NCBI RefSeq assembly: GCF_001632285.1
Contig: NZ_LWAH01000016.1
Location: forward strand, 62,001-126,000
Origin: Moraxella catarrhalis
GTDB lineage: Bacteria; Pseudomonadota; Gammaproteobacteria; Pseudomonadales; Moraxellaceae
Reading direction: 5' to 3'
Length of the DNA stretch: 64,000 bases
This document shows positions 24,807-35,069 of this stretch, in pieces. Every line of letters starts with the position of its first letter. Position 1 is the stretch's first letter. Below the pieces are notes generated by a model, which worked only from the letters and a program-made list of their open reading frames with translations, searched no databases and had not been told where the DNA came from. The translations under genes and the position numbers were made by a program.

Positions 24807-27800
24807 ATGCCAAAGCGTACCGACATTAAATCCATTCTTATCATTGGGGCAGGTCCCATTGTCATCGGGCAAGCCTGTGAATTTGACTATTCAGGCGCCC
24901 AAGCCTGCAAAGCCTTAAAAGAAGAGGGCTATCGGGTGATTTTGGTAAACTCAAATCCTGCCACCATCATGACTGACCCGTCCATGGCTGATGCCACTTA
25001 TATTGAACCGATTACCTGGCAGACAGTAGAGCAAATCATTGCCAAAGAGCGTCCTGATGCCATTTTGCCAACCATGGGTGGACAAACGGCACTTAACTGT
25101 GCGCTTGACCTTGACAAACATGGCGTGCTTGCCAAATATGGCTGTGAGCTGATTGGGGCGACCAAAGAAGCCATTGAAAAAGCCGAAGACCGTGAACTGT
25201 TTGATAAAGCCATGAAAAAAATCGGTCTGGAATGCCCCAAAGCAGAAATTGCACAGAGCATGGATGATGCTTTTGCCATTCAAGCTAAGGTTGGTTTTCC
25301 GTGCATTATCCGCCCATCATTCACCATGGGGGGTTCTGGGGGTGGCATTGCTTATAACCGTGAGGAGTTTATTGAGATTTGTGAGCGTGGGTTTGACTTA
25401 TCACCCACCCACCAGCTGCTCATTGATGAGAGTTTAATCGGTTGGAAAGAGTATGAAATGGAGGTGGTGCGTGATAAAAAAGACAACTGCATCATCGTCT
25501 GTTCCATTGAAAACTTTGACCCCATGGGTGTACATACAGGCGATTCCATCACCGTCGCCCCTGCCCAAACCTTAACCGACAAAGAATACCAAATCATGCG
25601 TAATGCGTCCATCGCTGTGTTGCGTGAGATTGGTGTGGAGACAGGTGGTTCAAATGTCCAATTCGGCATCAATCCAAAAACAGGGCGTATGGTGGTGATT
25701 GAGATGAACCCACGAGTCAGCCGTTCATCAGCATTGGCATCTAAGGCGACAGGCTTTCCCATTGCCAAAATCGCTGCCAAACTTGCCGTCGGCTATACCC
25801 TAGATGAGCTAAAAAATGACATCACAGGGGGCAAAACTCCAGCGAGTTTTGAGCCTGCCATTGACTATGTGGTTACCAAAATGCCACGCTTTAACTTTGA
25901 AAAATTCCCCCAAGCTGAGAGCGTGCTAACCACTCAAATGAAATCAGTTGGCGAGGTGATGGCAATTGGTCGTAATTTTCAAGAATCCATGCAAAAGGCA
26001 CTGCGTGGTCTGGAAATAGGGGCGACAGGCTTTGATGAGCAATTAGACTTTGAACAAAATGATGACAGCATCATCAGCACCTTAAAACTCAAACTCAAAA
26101 CCCCCACCCCAGAACGCATTTTTTATATCGCTGATGCACTGCGTTTTGGCTTATCGGTTGATGATGTTTTTGCTGACACCAACATTGACCCATGGTTTTT
26201 GGTGCAAATTGAGGACATTGTTCATACAGAAAATCAGCTAAAAACCCTTGGCATGGGCGACTTAACCCCCAATTTGCTACGCCGTCTTAAACGAAAAGGT
26301 CTCTCCGATGCACGCATTGCCAAATTGATGGGCGTGTCTGAAAAACAATTTCGCAAAACCCGTTGGAACATGGGCATTTATCCTGTATACAAACGGGTGG
26401 ATACTTGTGCCGCTGAATTTGAAACATCAACCGCTTATATGTACTCAACATATGATGAAGAGTGCGAGGCCAACCCATCAAATAAAGACAAAATCATGGT
26501 CATCGGTGGCGGCCCTAACCGTATCGGACAAGGCATTGAGTTTGATTACTGCTGTGTCCACGCCGCCCTTGCCATGCGTGAAGATGGCTATGAGACCATC
26601 ATGGTTAACTGTAACCCTGAGACCGTTTCAACCGACTATGACACATCAGACCGTTTGTATTTTGAGCCAATTACCCTAGAAGATGTGCTTGAAATCGTAC
26701 GCACCGAAAATCCCAAGGGCGTGATTGTGCAATATGGCGGACAAACGCCACTAAAACTTGCCCGTAGCCTAGAACAAGCAGGCGTTCCCATCATTGGCAC
26801 AAGTCCTGATGCCATTGACCGAGCCGAAGACCGTGAACGCTTTTTACACATGATACAAAAATTGGGCTTGACACAACCCAATAACAGCATCGTTAAATCC
26901 TTTGAAGAGGGCATATCAGAAGCCACCAAAGTGGGCTACCCCTTAGTTGTACGCCCATCATATGTTTTGGGCGGTCGTGCCATGGAGATTGTCTATAACG
27001 AAGATGAACTTAAACGCTACTTGCGTGATGCGGTGCAAGCGTCTCATGAAGCGCCTGTCCTGCTTGACCATTTCTTAGATGATGCCATTGAGGTAGATGT
27101 GGACTGTGTATCGGACGGTAAAGAGGTGGTGATTGGTGGCATCATGCAACACATTGAACAAGCAGGCGTGCACTCGGGCGATTCTGCTTGCTCCATTCCG
27201 CCTTACTCATTAAGTGATGACATTCAAGATGACATGCGTCGCCAAACCGTCGCCATGGCAAAAGAGCTTGGTGTGGTCGGCTTGATGAATGTGCAATTTG
27301 CCATCAAAGGTGAAACAGTCTATGTCTTAGAGGTTAACCCAAGAGCGTCTCGCACCGTGCCATTTGTCTCCAAATGTATCGGCGTGTCTTTGGCAAAAGT
27401 CGCCGCCCGCTGTATGGCAGGACAGACTTTGGCAGAGCAAAACTTCACCCAAGAGATTGTGCCAAGTCATTATTCAGTCAAAGAAGCGGTATTTCCTTTT
27501 GCCAAATTTCCAGGCGTTGACCCCATTTTGGGCCCTGAGATGAAATCCACAGGCGAGGTGATGGGTGTGGGGCAGACCTTTGGTGAGGCGTATTATAAGG
27601 CAACACTGGGCAGTGGTGATAGATTGACAGGGCTGCCACAAGAGGGGGAGACCAAAACGGTCTTTATCTCGGTGCGTGATAGCGACAAAGCGGGCGTGGT
27701 AGATGTGGCAAAACGCTTGGCAGGCTTTGGTTTTAACATCGTTGCCACAGGCGGTACACATGATATGCTGGTAGGTGCTGGCGTAGCGTGTAAGCGTGTT

Positions 27801-28043
27801 AATAAAGTCAGTGAAGGTCGCCCTCACATCGTGGATATGATGAAAAATGGCCAAATTCACCTTGCCATTAATACCACAGAGGGCAAGCAGGCATTAAAAG
27901 ACTCGTTCCCAATTCGCCGTGAAGCCTTGCAAAATAAAATACTGGTTGCAAATACACTCAACGCAGGGCGTGCGGTGTGTGAAGCCTATGAGACGACTTT
28001 ACCGTTTAATGTTTATAAGCTGCAAGATTTGCATGCAAAATAG
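24807..28043 (+). CDS. carB: Carbamoyl-phosphate synthase large subunit
   Basis: 1078 residues (E. coli CarB has 1073), from ATG 24807 with AGAGA eight bases upstream. Two homologous ATP-grasp halves are visible. The first starts [24 protein letters not shown] and has [16 protein letters not shown]. The second has [22 protein letters not shown] and [16 protein letters not shown]. The C-terminal MGS-like allosteric domain begins near residue 935 ([19 protein letters not shown]). It uses two ATP, bicarbonate and CarA-derived ammonia to make carbamoyl phosphate. Its separation from carA is the unusual feature here. Confidence 0.98.
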   Translation: MPKRTDIKSILIIGAGPIVIGQACEFDYSGAQACKALKEEGYRVILVNSNPATIMTDPSMADATYIEPITWQTVEQIIAKERPDAILPTMGGQTALNCALDLDKHGVLAKYGCELIGATKEAIEKAEDRELFDKAMKKIGLECPKAEIAQSMDDAFAIQAKVGFPCIIRPSFTMGGSGGGIAYNREEFIEICERGFDLSPTHQLLIDESLIGWKEYEMEVVRDKKDNCIIVCSIENFDPMGVHTGDSITVAPAQTLTDKEYQIMRNASIAVLREIGVETGGSNVQFGINPKTGRMVVIEMNPRVSRSSALASKATGFPIAKIAAKLAVGYTLDELKNDITGGKTPASFEPAIDYVVTKMPRFNFEKFPQAESVLTTQMKSVGEVMAIGRNFQESMQKALRGLEIGATGFDEQLDFEQNDDSIISTLKLKLKTPTPERIFYIADALRFGLSVDDVFADTNIDPWFLVQIEDIVHTENQLKTLGMGDLTPNLLRRLKRKGLSDARIAKLMGVSEKQFRKTRWNMGIYPVYKRVDTCAAEFETSTAYMYSTYDEECEANPSNKDKIMVIGGGPNRIGQGIEFDYCCVHAALAMREDGYETIMVNCNPETVSTDYDTSDRLYFEPITLEDVLEIVRTENPKGVIVQYGGQTPLKLARSLEQAGVPIIGTSPDAIDRAEDRERFLHMIQKLGLTQPNNSIVKSFEEGISEATKVGYPLVVRPSYVLGGRAMEIVYNEDELKRYLRDAVQASHEAPVLLDHFLDDAIEVDVDCVSDGKEVVIGGIMQHIEQAGVHSGDSACSIPPYSLSDDIQDDMRRQTVAMAKELGVVGLMNVQFAIKGETVYVLEVNPRASRTVPFVSKCIGVSLAKVAARCMAGQTLAEQNFTQEIVPSHYSVKEAVFPFAKFPGVDPILGPEMKSTGEVMGVGQTFGEAYYKATLGSGDRLTGLPQEGETKTVFISVRDSDKAGVVDVAKRLAGFGFNIVATGGTHDMLVGAGVACKRVNKVSEGRPHIVDMMKNGQIHLAINTTEGKQALKDSFPIRREALQNKILVANTLNAGRAVCEAYETTLPFNVYKLQDLHAK

Positions 28044-28054
28044 AAGTGCTGGGG

Positions 28055-28089
28055 TAAATTTGCTCACGCATTTGTGTTGAGCAAATTTA
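28055..28089 (+). other. Hairpin directly downstream of carB
   Basis: TAAATTTGCTCA and TGAGCAAATTTA form a 12-base perfect stem with an 11-base loop, 12 bases after the carB stop. No T run follows, so it is more likely an mRNA 3'-stabilising structure or protein site than a terminator. Confidence 0.5.
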
Positions 28090-28193
28090 TGTGACTTGAT
28101 GCAACTTAATATTTTTACTTTGGAGTATTTACCAAATTGAGCTTGCATTTTTTCTAAAACTCAGTACAATATATTAATAAATCTGATTTAACA

Positions 28194-28229
28194 AAATCTT
28201 GCCAGATATCGTATTTGGCAAGTTTTTTT
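28194..28229 (+). terminator. Intrinsic terminator of carB
   Basis: CTTGCCA and TGGCAAG arms with an 11-base loop are followed by seven Ts. It lies 150 bases after the carB stop and 95 before greA. Confidence 0.85.
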
Positions 28230-28323
28230 ACATTTTTAATATTTTTATTTAAATGATTTTTTGGGTTAATGTTTGATGAATTAACTTAAATTGATTTAAA
28301 TCATAAACATTGAAAGGAAAATT

Positions 28324-28800
28324 ATGCAACGCTATCCAATGACGCCAGAAGGGCATAAAGCGCTTGAAGATGAGCTAAAACAGCTAAAAACCGTTGAGCG
28401 TCCACGCATTACCACCGCAATCGCCGAAGCTCGTGAACACGGTGATTTAAAAGAAAATGCCGAATACCACGCCGCCCGTGAGCAACAAGGGTTTTGTGAA
28501 GCTCGCATTCGTGACATCGAAGCCAAACTTAGTGGGGCTCAAATCATCGACCCTGCTAAACTGCCCAAAGAGGGACGAGTGGTATTTGGGGTGACTGTTG
28601 TGCTTGAAAACATGGATGATGGTGCTAAGCGTCGCTATAAAATTGTCGGTGATGATGAAGCAGACTTTAAAGTCGGTAAAATCTCGGTCAATTCACCGAT
28701 TGCGCGTGGTCTTATCGGTAAATCTGAAGGTGATGAAGCCAAAATCCAAACGCCCAGTGGACTGGCTGAGTTTGAGATTTTGGAAGTGATTTATGCATAA
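28324..28800 (+). CDS. greA: Transcription elongation factor GreA
   Basis: 158 residues, exactly the usual size. The N-terminal coiled coil opens [22 protein letters not shown], quoted from its first residues as [16 protein letters not shown]. The hairpin tip holds the acidic pair in [16 protein letters not shown], and the C-terminal globular domain has [12 protein letters not shown]. GreA enters the RNA polymerase secondary channel and stimulates cleavage of backtracked transcripts. AAAGGAAAATT precedes the start. The sirB2-like gene follows 15 bases later, so the two are probably one transcript. Confidence 0.98.
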   Translation: MQRYPMTPEGHKALEDELKQLKTVERPRITTAIAEAREHGDLKENAEYHAAREQQGFCEARIRDIEAKLSGAQIIDPAKLPKEGRVVFGVTVVLENMDDGAKRRYKIVGDDEADFKVGKISVNSPIARGLIGKSEGDEAKIQTPSGLAEFEILEVIYA

Positions 28801-28815
28801 TCATTAGAGATTTTT

Positions 28816-29178
28816 ATGAAACATTTACACATGCTTTTGGCGATTATTGTGCTGTTTATTTTTATATTACAAGCATTACCAATGTTTATGGGCAAAACAC
28901 CAAAAGCATCCAATACCCTCAAAATCTTAAATCATGTATTTTATACAGCGGTTATTTTGACTGGATTGGGATTATTTTGGCAGATTTATCAGGTTGCAGG
29001 TACTCAGCATTGGGCACTTGCCAAGTTGGTTTTACTGATTGTTGCTGCGTCCGCCACCATTAAGGCACAGCGTCATTATACCAATACCCCATCCCAAGCC
29101 AAAGCAGGACTGATGATTGCTTCGGTGGCTTATGTGGGTATTATTGTATTGGCGATTACTAAGCCAACGCTATTTTGA
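28816..29178 (+). CDS. SirB2-family membrane protein
   Basis: 120 residues with four hydrophobic segments. The pattern KHLHMLLAIIVLFIFILQALPMF, quoted only in part (LHMLLAIIVLFIFI), then LKILNHVFYTAVILTGLGL and WALAKLVLLIVA match the SirB2 family of small inner-membrane proteins. Their molecular function is unclear; the name comes from an early invasion-gene phenotype in Salmonella. It sits 15 bases after greA and is followed by a terminator. Confidence 0.75.
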   Translation: MKHLHMLLAIIVLFIFILQALPMFMGKTPKASNTLKILNHVFYTAVILTGLGLFWQIYQVAGTQHWALAKLVLLIVAASATIKAQRHYTNTPSQAKAGLMIASVAYVGIIVLAITKPTLF

Positions 29179-29201
29179 TTGAGTCATCTGAATTTACAGT
29201 T

Positions 29202-29231
29202 AAAACGGCTAAAGGTTTTTAGTCGTTTTTT
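29202..29231 (+). terminator. Terminator of greA-sirB2
   Basis: AAAACGGCTAA pairs with TTAGTCGTTTT (one G-U) around a short loop, ending in six Ts, 24 bases after the sirB2 stop. The remaining 214 bases to nlpD contain a TTGACA at 29310 and a TGTTACAAT near 29370 as possible promoter elements. Confidence 0.85.
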
Positions 29232-29445
29232 GATAATTATTGATTTATAATATTAATTTAAAATATTATAAATTATATTATGCTGTTATTTTTATTTTGG
29301 CAAAAAACTTTGACAAAAAAATACAAAAGCTCAATTATTGTGGGTTTTGCGTTAACTGCTCCCATGTTACAATAGGGTATTTGTCATTCAAATTTGGACA
29401 AAATCATTTGCCAAATCTGCTTAATAAATCATTCGGTACTGGAGT

Positions 29446-30414
29446 ATGACTGTGACGATAGCAATCAATTCACAAAATCAAAAACCCATCAAGCGATTGG
29501 GCTTGATTTTTGGTGTGATCACCACTTGCATTTTGGCAGGATGTGCCAGTAAGCCAACCTATAATAGCACCTCAGGTTCGGGCAGTCATCGTACTTCAGG
29601 TTCAGGTGGTTTGGCAATAGGTTCACAGGTTATCACGGACAGTCAGGGCGTACCAAATCGCTATCAGGTGAAGCAGGGCGATACTGTCAGTAAGATTGCT
29701 CAGCGTTATGGATTAAATTGGCGTGAGATTGGACACATTAATAATCTAAATAGCAGTTATACGATTTATACAGGTCAATGGCTGACTTTATGGTCAGGTG
29801 ATCTCAAGGTGCGTGAGCGTAGTATCAGCTCTGGTGTGAATACAGCTCACACACCTTCGCCTGTGGCGGTTCAGTCAAGCAGACCACCAGTACAGCAGCA
29901 TCCTGCCGTACAAAAACCCACGCCACCTGTTGTTGTGGTAAAAAAACCCACACCGACTCCGCCTGTGGTTCAGCAGCCAGCACCAGTTGCCCCACCAGTG
30001 ACAGAAGCACCATTTGCCACGGGTAGCTCAGGGGTGATGCAATTTCGCTATCCTGTTGGTGCGACCAATCCAGTGGTTCGACGCTTTGGTACGGCGACAG
30101 TGGCCGGCTCAACTGTTACCAGTAATGGCATGTGGTTTTCTGGACGAGATGGCGATTTAATTAACGCCAGTAATGCAGGCACAGTCATTCAAGCTGATCA
30201 CAATATGGACGGGGCGAGTATTGTGATTCAGCATACCAATGGATTTGTTTCAAGCTATATCCATATTAAGGACGCTCAAGTTAAAACAGGCGATACGGTG
30301 CGTACCGGTCAGCGTATTGCAAGCATGAAAAATCAGCCAAGCGGTGCGGCACTATTTGAATTTAGAATTTCTAGAAATGGCGTGTATGTTGATCCATTGA
30401 CAGTACTTAAATAG
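29446..30414 (+). CDS. nlpD: NlpD-like LysM lipoprotein with degenerate LytM (M23) domain
   Basis: 322 residues. A signal peptide ends in the lipobox LAGC with Cys33, and a LysM domain follows at about residues 73-117 (YQVKQGDTVSKIAQRYGLNW). A Pro/Val-rich linker rich in PTPPVV leads to a C-terminal LytM-like domain. The zinc ligands of active M23 enzymes are missing: the first His-x3-Asp is replaced in NGMWFSGRDG, and the HxH is replaced in ALFEFRIS. That matches NlpD/EnvC-type activators of cell-wall amidases rather than an endopeptidase. GGAG is only one base before ATG 29446, so GTG 29452 may be the true start. Confidence 0.85.
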   Translation: MTVTIAINSQNQKPIKRLGLIFGVITTCILAGCASKPTYNSTSGSGSHRTSGSGGLAIGSQVITDSQGVPNRYQVKQGDTVSKIAQRYGLNWREIGHINNLNSSYTIYTGQWLTLWSGDLKVRERSISSGVNTAHTPSPVAVQSSRPPVQQHPAVQKPTPPVVVVKKPTPTPPVVQQPAPVAPPVTEAPFATGSSGVMQFRYPVGATNPVVRRFGTATVAGSTVTSNGMWFSGRDGDLINASNAGTVIQADHNMDGASIVIQHTNGFVSSYIHIKDAQVKTGDTVRTGQRIASMKNQPSGAALFEFRISRNGVYVDPLTVLK

Positions 30415-30502
30415 CTTTATATATAAGCTAGCCAGATTTTATATCTTAGTTAGCTTTGCTTAAATTCCCAAGATCATTTTATTTGCCTTAATAACCTGAG
30501 TA

Positions 30503-30540
30503 AAAAATACCGAAGTATAAATCTTCGGTATTTTTATTTT
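30503..30540. terminator. Bidirectional terminator between nlpD and surA
   Basis: AAAAATACCGAAG and CTTCGGTATTTTT form a 13-base perfect stem with a seven-base loop. T runs on both strands serve the converging genes. Confidence 0.92.
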
Positions 30541-30543
30541 TAT

Positions 30544-31848
30544 TTATTCATAAATTTTAATATAAGCACTTGAGCGTAATTCTTGCAACCAATCTTCTTG
30601 AGCCTGTGGTGCGCTGCGCAAGAATAGATATTCGTGTGCAGCGTTGCGTCGATATTGCTCGGTAATATCATGTTGTTTAATATCGTTGACTTTTAGGATA
30701 TGCCAACCAAATTGAGAGCGAAATGGTGTTGAAAAATCACCTTTTGCTGTATTTTTCATCATGGTTTCAAATTCTGGCACCATATCGCCTTCATTAACCC
30801 AGCCTAAACTGCCATGTTGTGAAGCTGAACCTGTGTCATCTGAATAAGTTGCCGCCAAGGTCCCAAAATCGGCACCTTGTTGTAATTGTTGATAAATGGC
30901 ATTGATTTTTTGTTCAGCGATATCACTGCTTTGATTGCTATCAATACGAGCCAAAATATGGCTGGTTTGCCATTTAGGTACGATGACTTGATTTTGTTGT
31001 TGCTTATTAACCACTTTGACGATATCAATACCATTTACGGTAACGATCGGCGTTGATGTTTGTCCAATAGTTAGCTTATCTACTTTGGCAGCAATGGCTG
31101 GCGGTAGAGCGGTGGCATTAATCAGCCCAGTATCAGCACCTTGAAGATCGGGCGTATAATCACCACGAGCATTTTGCATGGCTTGATCCAAATTCATGCC
31201 AGCATCTAAAGAAGATTTAACACGCTCAGCAACTAAGGCGGCCTGCTGGCGGTTTTGCTCGCTGGCAGTATTATCAAGATAAGGCACACGAATATGTAAA
31301 AGGCGGTACTGAACTTGATTTAAGCGTGCTGATTCAGGACTGCTTAAAAAAGCATCAATCTGATCGTCGGTAATACGTACACGGCTTTGAATCTGATTTT
31401 GCCATAATGCTTGTATGGCGGCATCTTGAATTAAGTTTGCACGCAACGCAACATAACTGCCTGCACGCTCGGCATCAAGTTTGGATTGAAACTCTGATAA
31501 ACTATTCACGCCTTGGGATTGGGCAATTTGTAATAACTGCTGATCAATCACCTCATCATTTGGAATGACACCAGCACGATTAATGATGGCAAGCTGAAGT
31601 TTTTCATTGATTAGCTCATCTAAAGCCAGCGTTTGTGCTTGATCTTGAGTGACATTGCCGCCGTTTTTTTGGATTTCAGTTGCGACCAGCTCAGTGGCTT
31701 GATTGAGCTCACTTTTTAAAATAATTTCATCATTGACAACAGCGACAATACCGTCATGACTATTTCCGCTGATTGATGCTTGTGACACAAGGCTTGTGCA
31801 GCTGATGACAGCAGCGGTTAAAGTTTTGATGATAAATTTACCTTGCAT
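30544..31848 (-). CDS. surA: Periplasmic chaperone / peptidyl-prolyl isomerase SurA
   Basis: 434 residues with an N-terminal signal peptide (KTLTAAVISCTSLVSQASIS). The SurA N-domain (GIVAVVNDEIILKSELNQA) and two parvulin domains follow, the first around residue 175 (YRLLHIRVPY) and the second around 290 (WQTSHILARID, then LGWVNEGDMVPEFE and FGWHILKV). SurA escorts outer-membrane proteins, notably LptD, through the periplasm. It is 151 bases downstream of lptD on the same strand, the conserved lptD-surA order. AAGGATTATCC precedes ATG 31848. Confidence 0.95.
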   Translation of the reverse strand: MQGKFIIKTLTAAVISCTSLVSQASISGNSHDGIVAVVNDEIILKSELNQATELVATEIQKNGGNVTQDQAQTLALDELINEKLQLAIINRAGVIPNDEVIDQQLLQIAQSQGVNSLSEFQSKLDAERAGSYVALRANLIQDAAIQALWQNQIQSRVRITDDQIDAFLSSPESARLNQVQYRLLHIRVPYLDNTASEQNRQQAALVAERVKSSLDAGMNLDQAMQNARGDYTPDLQGADTGLINATALPPAIAAKVDKLTIGQTSTPIVTVNGIDIVKVVNKQQQNQVIVPKWQTSHILARIDSNQSSDIAEQKINAIYQQLQQGADFGTLAATYSDDTGSASQHGSLGWVNEGDMVPEFETMMKNTAKGDFSTPFRSQFGWHILKVNDIKQHDITEQYRRNAAHEYLFLRSAPQAQEDWLQELRSSAYIKIYE

Positions 31849-31999
31849 TGGATAATCCTTAATTGTGAATAATAAAATATCAACTTAAATGCGTAGAGTT
31901 TAGCACTTGTCTGCTTGAGCGTCAAACCAAACGGCATAGTATTTGCTGATATGGTGGTATGAATTTTAGGCTCTATTTGAGGCTACGGCTGGCATGCAT

Positions 32000-34813
32000 T
32001 TAGTAATCATGTCTCCAAGCATTTTGAACCTGATCATAGCCTAGTACCTTTTCGCTCAAAAGTCGATTCAAACGACCGCCGCCACCGATACCGTTTAGGC
32101 GAACTTCTGCCATTACTGCAGTATCAGGTGATAAATGTGGATTGAAAGCATCACGATAGCGTCTTGCATAGATTGACAAACCATAACAGCAATCTTCATA
32201 ATTTAGCCCCATCAAAGAATCCATGACATAATCTAAGTTGTAGTCGTATTGTAGTTGACCCATCATACGCCAGCGATTATTGATTGGAAAAATGGCGGAG
32301 GCAGTATATGCTGATAATGCTGATTGATTAAAAGCACGATTTTCTTTTCTTTTGACAATACCTAGGTTAAATAACTTACGATCACTTGGACGATAGCGAA
32401 TTTGTGCCACAATACTGCTCAAATCATAATTTGTTCTAAATGAACCTGATGCATCAAACCATAAATTATCTTTTGGCTGTAGGCTGGCTTGCCATGCCAA
32501 ACCAGAGCTTCTGCTGCTATAGCTTTCGCTGTCATTGATACCAACACGGATATGACTCAATAAAATCTGTTCTGCGATCCCGCCTTCAAAGCGTGTCCTG
32601 CCCATTTTATCTATATAACGGTAGCTGACTGCAGGCGTGACGGCGTGTAAATCTTGAATGCGATCATGACCCAAAAACCAGTTATTGTTCAAAAGCTGCT
32701 CATAGCTAAGCTGTGCAATTTTTGTCTCAAAATTTGGTACATTGTGTTGATCTTTAAAAGGCGTGTAAGTATAGTGTAATCTTGGTGTCAGTACTTGATA
32801 GCCACCTGTATCTTGATGCATGCCAAATGGTGCACCCGCTTTTTCAAAAAATAGCCCAGCATCCAAGCTGACCGTCGGTGCAAATACCGAATGGCGACCA
32901 TTTTTCTTAGCGATATTTTGGTCGGCTAAGCTGTCTTCGTCATAGCTGGTATATAGATGTGTCAGGCTAAGTTTTGGCGTCAAATAACCCCAAGAGCGAA
33001 GCAGTGGATAACTGGCTGTGAATTGGTTAAATATTCTACCACCGCTTTTTTCTGGTTCAGAGTTATCTTTAATGGATTTTTTGAAATAGGCAGAATTATG
33101 AATACCACCCAGTTCAAGACCGCTGGGTGTACCCATCCATATGCGAGGCAAACGATAGTTGACCGATAGCTGTGGTAGGCGTGCATATGGTCTATCTTTG
33201 TCTGTAATTGGCCGACCATCTAAGCCAAAACCGTCTAAACGCTGAAAATCTTCAAATCTTAAATCAGCTGAGACATTTTCATCCAAGAAGCTTGTGCCGA
33301 TGCGTCTTGGTAGATTTAGCTTAGCACTCTCAACACCCAAGGCATTAAAGTCTGATAAATAATTGGCATCAGAAACAGATTGATATTGTGCGTAAGTGGT
33401 AATTTTATCAAACTGCTTGGGTTGCCATGTATGATCAAATTGTATTCGGCTACGGTCTTTATCATGATATTGCTGATCTTTTGGAAGATACGAAGCAGTC
33501 AACACCCCTGATCCATAATCTTGGGTCAGATAACGAAATTCGCCAGTCAGCATAGGATTGCGGTTAGTAAATACAGTTGGCATAATGGTTGCATCATAAT
33601 TTGGTGCCAAATTCAGATAATAAGGCGTACTAATTTCAAAACTGTCCGATGCACCAAATCCCATTGATGGTAATAAAAATCCAGAAGAGCGACGAGCATC
33701 GATCGGAAAGTTAAAATAGGGCAGGTAAAAGACAGGTACTTTTTTGATACGCAAGGTGGTATTTTTGGCGATAGCACGACCTGTATCGGTATTGATATCA
33801 ATGCTATCAGTATCTAAGTACCATTTGCGTTCTGTGGGTGGACAGGTGGTGAACATGACATGTTGAAGCCGATATTCGCTACTGCTTATTTTATCCATTT
33901 GACTGGCATAACCGTGAGCATTGATGGTAGTGCTTGCAAAAGCAACATCTTGTGCGGTCGCTGTCTGACCATCTGTATGGTATACTAAGTTTTCAGCCAT
34001 GCCAATAATGCCAGCACTGTGATCACTTGCACCGCCATCACTAAATTGTACTTGACCTGACGCAGTGGCTTGCCCTGTTTGGGTGTCTAAAGTAAGCTTA
34101 TCAGCGGTTACACGCCGACCGTTTTGTTCCATAATGACATTGCCAGACAGTTCGGCATAAGTTTGAGCGTCATAATATCCATAATCAGCTTGAGCAAAAA
34201 TACCATCTTCTGTAATCGGATTACCATTTTCATCCAGTTTTGGGGTGGTAGGGCGGTTTGTGTGTGTTGCTTGGTGGATTGGCTGCATCCACATACCCTG
34301 ACAACGATGAGCGTCTGGATCGGACTTAATATGGTAATTTTCGGCTAATTTGGCTAAGCTTTTACTGGCAGAGGGTGTATCATGCTTATCCGTCAGCCTG
34401 GCAGTGTTTAAACTTGGATTGTCTGACTTACTAGCAAAGGCGTCAAGCTGGCTCATCTGATGATTGCCTTGATTTGCTTGACTGCTTGTCTGCTCGGCTG
34501 CCTGCTGTGTGATAACTTCAAAATCAAAGCCATCAAAGGCATTGGCAGTATCATCATGACTTTGTAGATGGGCGTCTAAGGCTAAGACAGTATTGGGTTT
34601 GGTATTTGGTGTATCAGGCAAATTTTTTGAGCTGTCAGCACCAACGACTGTCAGTGAACGGCTGGTATTGAGTTCTGCATAAGTTGGTATGACAAATGGC
34701 AAACTGGCGATACCAAATAGTGCGTAACGAATAGCGGTAGTCAAATATGTCTTTGAGCGATGGTGATGAGCGGTGTGCATTAAACTTGCACAAAGAATAC
34801 GAGAGCGAATCAC
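32000..34813 (-). CDS. lptD: LPS-assembly outer-membrane protein LptD
   Basis: About 937 residues from GTG 34813, chosen because AAGG lies seven bases upstream. A TTG two codons earlier and an ATG at 34780 are alternatives. A signal-like segment (ALFGIASLPFVIPTYA) is followed by a long unstructured region. The periplasmic OstA/LptA-like domain comes next (AQADYGYYDAQTYAELSGNV near 210), then a large beta-barrel. Cysteines expected for the inter-domain disulfides are present: RCQGMW before the OstA domain and the adjacent Cys pair in YEDCCYGLS near the C-terminus. It inserts lipooligosaccharide into the outer leaflet. The N-terminal region is longer than in E. coli (784 residues). Confidence 0.95.
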   Translation of the reverse strand: MIRSRILCASLMHTAHHHRSKTYLTTAIRYALFGIASLPFVIPTYAELNTSRSLTVVGADSSKNLPDTPNTKPNTVLALDAHLQSHDDTANAFDGFDFEVITQQAAEQTSSQANQGNHQMSQLDAFASKSDNPSLNTARLTDKHDTPSASKSLAKLAENYHIKSDPDAHRCQGMWMQPIHQATHTNRPTTPKLDENGNPITEDGIFAQADYGYYDAQTYAELSGNVIMEQNGRRVTADKLTLDTQTGQATASGQVQFSDGGASDHSAGIIGMAENLVYHTDGQTATAQDVAFASTTINAHGYASQMDKISSSEYRLQHVMFTTCPPTERKWYLDTDSIDINTDTGRAIAKNTTLRIKKVPVFYLPYFNFPIDARRSSGFLLPSMGFGASDSFEISTPYYLNLAPNYDATIMPTVFTNRNPMLTGEFRYLTQDYGSGVLTASYLPKDQQYHDKDRSRIQFDHTWQPKQFDKITTYAQYQSVSDANYLSDFNALGVESAKLNLPRRIGTSFLDENVSADLRFEDFQRLDGFGLDGRPITDKDRPYARLPQLSVNYRLPRIWMGTPSGLELGGIHNSAYFKKSIKDNSEPEKSGGRIFNQFTASYPLLRSWGYLTPKLSLTHLYTSYDEDSLADQNIAKKNGRHSVFAPTVSLDAGLFFEKAGAPFGMHQDTGGYQVLTPRLHYTYTPFKDQHNVPNFETKIAQLSYEQLLNNNWFLGHDRIQDLHAVTPAVSYRYIDKMGRTRFEGGIAEQILLSHIRVGINDSESYSSRSSGLAWQASLQPKDNLWFDASGSFRTNYDLSSIVAQIRYRPSDRKLFNLGIVKRKENRAFNQSALSAYTASAIFPINNRWRMMGQLQYDYNLDYVMDSLMGLNYEDCCYGLSIYARRYRDAFNPHLSPDTAVMAEVRLNGIGGGGRLNRLLSEKVLGYDQVQNAWRHDY

Positions 34814-35069
34814 AGCCAAACCTTACGAATACAGATAAATTTTTGCTATTTTACACCATTCTGAGCGTTTGGTGCGATTATTTTATCGGTTTTATGGATG
34901 AAATTTTAATCTAGGTATGATGAGATACTTGGTAGAGCAATCAATGTTTGACGACGCTTTTTAGACAAAAGTTTGTCAAATGCTTGATTATTTTGTATAA
35001 CGATACTGGTTTAAACCACCAAAATCCGCTAAACTGTCATTTTGATATCACCAACCGTTGAGAAAATTT

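Noticed and set aside
29240..29449. Plus-strand 69-codon frame before nlpD
   Set aside because: It begins in an AT-rich promoter region just after a terminator, overlaps the nlpD start and resembles no protein; treated as chance.
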